NCBI GenBank assembly: GCA_001775965.1
Contig: MEZG01000027.1
Coordinates: 1 to 6,838, forward strand
DNA: 6,838 nt
Reading direction: 5' to 3'
Source of the DNA: Candidatus Bathyarchaeota archaeon RBG_13_60_20
GTDB lineage: Archaea > Thermoproteota > Bathyarchaeia > TCS64
In this document: positions 4,334-6,838 of the stretch, one piece after another
Layout of the letters: the number at the start of each line of letters is the position of its first letter
How positions within the stretch are numbered: the stretch's first letter is position 1
Notes under the pieces: generated by a model
The model's input: only the letters and a program-made list of their open reading frames with translations
Told to the model about the DNA's origin: nothing
Database searches by the model: none
Program-made: the position numbers and the translations under genes

Positions 4334-6724
4334 ATGAGCATGGTGCAGAAACTCGATTACACCTTGGCTAGGCGCAGGTGTCCGCGGGACTTCATAACCT
4401 GCGAGAGCACGCTTGACCTTGATCCCCTCGTGGAGATCATAGGTCAGGAGCGTGCCGTCAAGGCTCTCCAGTTCGGCCTTGACATCAAGGAGGAGGGCTT
4501 CAACATCTACGTTGCCGGGATGGCGGGCACCGGCAAGAAGACGGCCATCATGACGTTCCTCGAGCAGCGGGCCAAGGGCATGCCTCCGCCCCCCGACTGG
4601 TGCTACGTTTACAACTTCGAGGAGGAGGACAAGCCAAACGCGCTGAGGCTCCCCACAGGCATGGGCGTCCAGTTCCGAGACGACGTGGCCAAGTACGTGG
4701 AGGACCTGAAGAAGGCGCTGGCGGCGGCATTCGAGAGCGAGGACTACGCCACACGCCGCGAGGAGGTCACCAAGCGGTACGACGAGAAGAAGCAGGAGCT
4801 CATGAAGACGCTCAACAAGAAGGCCAGCGACGCGGGATTCGTCCTCCAGAGAACAGAGATTGGGCTCCTCATCATCCCCGTCATCAACGGCCAGATGATC
4901 AACGAGCAGCAAATAGGCATACTGCCCCAGAGCGTCAGGGACGAGATACAAGCGCGGCGCAAGAAGCTGCAGGACGAGCTCAGGAGCGCGTTCCGGCAGT
5001 TCAGGGACATCGACAGGGAGACCGAAACCAATGTGGAGTCTTTCAACAGGGAGGTGGCCGAGTACGCCATGGAACACCTCATGCAGAGGCTTAGGGACAA
5101 GTACGGCCAGGTGACCGAGTGCAACGATTACCTGGACGCTTTGCGCAAGGACGTACTTGAGAACCTGGGCGCCATCCTCGGAGCCCAGAAGCAGCAGGAG
5201 TCCCAGCTGCCCTTCTTCATGGGGCAAGCCCCAGACCCCACCCTAAGGTACAGGGTCAACCTGGTGGTTGACAACAGCAAGCAGGAGGGGGCCCCCGTCA
5301 TAATGGAGATGAACCCCACCTACAGCCACCTGTTCGGCGCCACGGAGAAGGAGGCCAGGTTCGGGACCCTTGTCACCGACTACACCATGATACGGGCGGG
5401 GAGCGCCCACAAGGCCAACGGCGGTTACCTGGTCATACCCGTGGAGGAGCTGGCCAGGAACCCGGGGAGCTACGAGACCCTGAAGCGCACCATCACGAAC
5501 CGGAAGCTGGAGATAGAGGAGCTGGCGGAGAGGCTGGGCTACATAACCACGAAGAGCCTCAGGCCCGAGCCTATTCCCTTCGACGCCAAGGTGATCATCG
5601 TTGGCGAGTCGCGGATATACTACCTTCTCTATCAGTTGGACCCCGAGTTCAAGAAGAACTTCAAGGTGAAGGCAGAATTCGACAACACCATGGAGAGAGA
5701 CGAGTCCAAGGTGAGGCAGTACGCCCAGTTCATGTGCACTCTCTGCAACAAGGAGGGCCTCAAGCACCTTGACTCCACGGGCATCGCCGCCGTTGTGGAG
5801 TACAGCAGCAGGCTCGCCGCGGACCAGGAGAAGCTAAGCACCCAGTTCGCAGAGGTTAGCGACATCATAAGGGAGGCCGACTTCTACTCCAAGCAGGACG
5901 GAAGCAAATTCATCACGGAGGAGCAGGTCCGCCAGGCCGTTGAGGCCAAGGTGTACCGCAGCAACCTCATAGAGGAGAAGATCGAGGAGATGATCGAGCG
6001 GGGCAGCCTACTGGTGGACACCGCCGGCGAGAAGGTGGGCCAGGTGAACGGCCTCGCCGTCCTGGGGACCGGGGACTACATGTTTGGCAAGCCCAGCAGG
6101 ATCACCGCGAGCATCGGCGCAGGCAAGGAAGGCATCATAGATATTGAGAGGGAGGCCGAGATGGGGGGCCCAACTCACACCAAGGGCGTCCACATACTCA
6201 CAGGGTTCCTCACCGACCGGTACGCCCGCAGCCACCCCCTCGGCCTAGCTGCCCGGCTGACCTTTGAGCAGAGCTACAGCGGGGTGGACGGCGACAGCGC
6301 GTCCAGCACCGAGACCTACGCCATGATGAGTGCCCTCAGCGGTATACCCATTAAGCAGAGCCTCGCCGTCACAGGCAGTGTCAACCAGAAGGGTGAGGTC
6401 CAGGCCATCGGAGGCGTCAACGAGAAGATAGAGGGATACTATGAGCTCTGCAAGTACAGGGGCCTGGACGGGAGCCACGGAGTCGTCATCCCCGAGAGCA
6501 ACGTGAAGAACCTTATGCTCAAGGAGGAGGTGGTGGAGGCGATAAAGGACGGGAAGTTCAGCGTGTACCCGGTCAAGACCATCGACGAGGGCATAGAGGC
6601 GCTCACAGGGGTGCCTGCGGGGAAGATGAACGAGGACGGCTCCTGGCCCGAAGGGACCATCAACAGCCTCGCACAGAAAAAACTGGACGAGCTGGCCAAG
6701 ATTGCTAAAGAGTACGTCAAATAG
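4334..6724 (+). CDS. Soluble Lon-family ATP-dependent protease (COG1067, AAA_32 type)
   Basis: AAA+ protease of family S16 that unfolds and degrades proteins with a Ser-Lys dyad. The 796 residues suit the bacterial-type COG1067 group. An N-terminal IIGQERAVKALQFGL (35-49) precedes Walker A GMAGTGKKT (62-70, K68). A long charged, probably coiled-coil insert follows at about 115-290. The second ATPase half starts near 305, with ANGGYLVIPVEEL (361-373) at the Walker B position and VIIVGESRIYYLLYQLDPEF (420-439) as the sensor region. In the protease domain, HTKGVHILTGFL (615-626) leads to GDSAS with catalytic S655, and GGVNEKIEG holds K698. No membrane segments are seen, unlike classical archaeal LonB, which carries two between the Walker motifs. 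P369 stands where I would expect the Walker B aspartate. The ATG at 4334 follows a strong TATA box. ATG 4340 is an alternative start. Confidence 0.95.
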   Translation: MSMVQKLDYTLARRRCPRDFITCESTLDLDPLVEIIGQERAVKALQFGLDIKEEGFNIYVAGMAGTGKKTAIMTFLEQRAKGMPPPPDWCYVYNFEEEDKPNALRLPTGMGVQFRDDVAKYVEDLKKALAAAFESEDYATRREEVTKRYDEKKQELMKTLNKKASDAGFVLQRTEIGLLIIPVINGQMINEQQIGILPQSVRDEIQARRKKLQDELRSAFRQFRDIDRETETNVESFNREVAEYAMEHLMQRLRDKYGQVTECNDYLDALRKDVLENLGAILGAQKQQESQLPFFMGQAPDPTLRYRVNLVVDNSKQEGAPVIMEMNPTYSHLFGATEKEARFGTLVTDYTMIRAGSAHKANGGYLVIPVEELARNPGSYETLKRTITNRKLEIEELAERLGYITTKSLRPEPIPFDAKVIIVGESRIYYLLYQLDPEFKKNFKVKAEFDNTMERDESKVRQYAQFMCTLCNKEGLKHLDSTGIAAVVEYSSRLAADQEKLSTQFAEVSDIIREADFYSKQDGSKFITEEQVRQAVEAKVYRSNLIEEKIEEMIERGSLLVDTAGEKVGQVNGLAVLGTGDYMFGKPSRITASIGAGKEGIIDIEREAEMGGPTHTKGVHILTGFLTDRYARSHPLGLAARLTFEQSYSGVDGDSASSTETYAMMSALSGIPIKQSLAVTGSVNQKGEVQAIGGVNEKIEGYYELCKYRGLDGSHGVVIPESNVKNLMLKEEVVEAIKDGKFSVYPVKTIDEGIEALTGVPAGKMNEDGSWPEGTINSLAQKKLDELAKIAKEYVK

Positions 6725-6732
6725 CGCCACTC

Positions 6733-6740
6733 TTTTTATC
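6733..6740 (+). promoter_or_regulatory. TATA-like element upstream of the thioredoxin reductase-like gene
   Basis: TTTTTATC, about 35 bases before the ATG at 6772, predicting a leader of about 10 bases. The surrounding pyrimidine-rich run (about 6729-6755) starts nine bases after the Lon stop codon and could also serve as a T-rich terminator for that gene. The sequence does not separate the two roles. Confidence 0.45.
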
Positions 6741-6771
6741 TCCCGTCTTCTCTACTAATCGGATCGGTGCG

Positions 6772-6838
6772 ATGGCCGAAGACACATACGACGTGATCAT
6801 CGTGGGCGGTGGCCCGGCCGGCCTCACAGCCGCCCTCT
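6772..6838 (+). CDS. FAD/NAD(P)-binding oxidoreductase, thioredoxin reductase-like (N-terminal fragment)
   Basis: Only the first 22 codons are inside the window. They read M-A-E-D-T-Y, then DVIIVGGGPAGLTAAL, the first strand, dinucleotide-binding glycine loop (G12-G13-G14-P-A-G17) and helix of an FAD-binding Rossmann fold. The GGGPAGLTAA wording is most typical of thioredoxin reductase (TrxB), which passes electrons from NADPH to thioredoxin. Geranylgeranyl reductases and other flavoproteins share a similar start, so the family is only probable. The CxxC active site that would decide lies beyond the window. It is 47 bases after the Lon-like gene on the same strand, with its own TATA-like element. 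Confidence 0.75.
   Translation, partial: MAEDTYDVIIVGGGPAGLTAAL

Noticed and set aside
4600..5094. A 164-codon plus-strand frame within the Lon-like gene.
   Set aside because: It is a second frame over the coiled-coil insert, arginine/glycine-rich and without a motif. The main frame runs unbroken through it.
4316..5227. A 303-codon open frame on the minus strand opposite the Lon-like gene.
   Set aside because: It lies wholly antisense to a clear S16 protease, its translation is leucine/valine/histidine-rich without any family motif, and long antisense frames are expected in GC-rich DNA.
1..6838. A hidden mobile element, defence island or CRISPR.
   Set aside because: No terminal repeats, transposase, integrase, repeat-spacer pattern or shift in codon style was found. 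Every sizeable stretch belongs to a recognisable chromosomal gene.

Overview
The window is a compact stretch of archaeal chromosome. The lineage evidence is the gene set: RadA recombinase, a zinc-knuckle SUI1/aIF1, an archaeal-type Hjc resolvase and a COG2150-like ACT protein. Short intergenic gaps carry TTTATATA-like TATA boxes about 25-50 bases before start codons. Base composition is GC-rich (about 60% by eye), with heavy use of AGG arginine and ATA isoleucine codons. This suggests a GC-rich, possibly thermophilic archaeon, perhaps of the Thaumarchaeota/TACK side. The exact lineage cannot be fixed from the sequence alone.

Layout. Positions 1-2081 are all minus strand. Read in the direction of transcription they give an ACT-domain regulator, then aIF1, a 68-residue zinc-ribbon protein, and radA (3' end cut by the window edge). 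Positions 2159-6838 are all plus strand: argG, a small winged-helix protein, hjc, an 796-residue soluble Lon-family AAA+ protease, and the first 22 codons of a thioredoxin-reductase-like flavoprotein. The two blocks diverge from a 77-base gap (2082-2158) holding one central TATA element inside an inverted repeat. No gene-free stretch exceeds 80 bases. I see no tRNA, rRNA, CRISPR or insertion sequence.

Functional themes. ArgG catalyses the penultimate step of arginine synthesis and is divergent from a candidate amino-acid-sensing regulator. RadA and Hjc are the strand-exchange and junction-cutting enzymes of homologous recombination. aIF1 is a core translation-initiation factor, tightly coupled to an uncharacterised zinc ribbon. 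The Lon-like protease is a protein-quality-control enzyme.

Most of the window is conserved housekeeping DNA, and I do not see a new defence or mobile system. The points most worth a second look are: (1) a 9-bp hairpin plus T6 tract overlapping the TTG start and ribosome-binding site of the winged-helix gene; (2) the shared palindromic promoter between the ACT regulator and argG; (3) the soluble bacterial-type Lon protease with an altered Walker B strand; and (4) a Gly in place of Ala in RadA's polymerisation motif.
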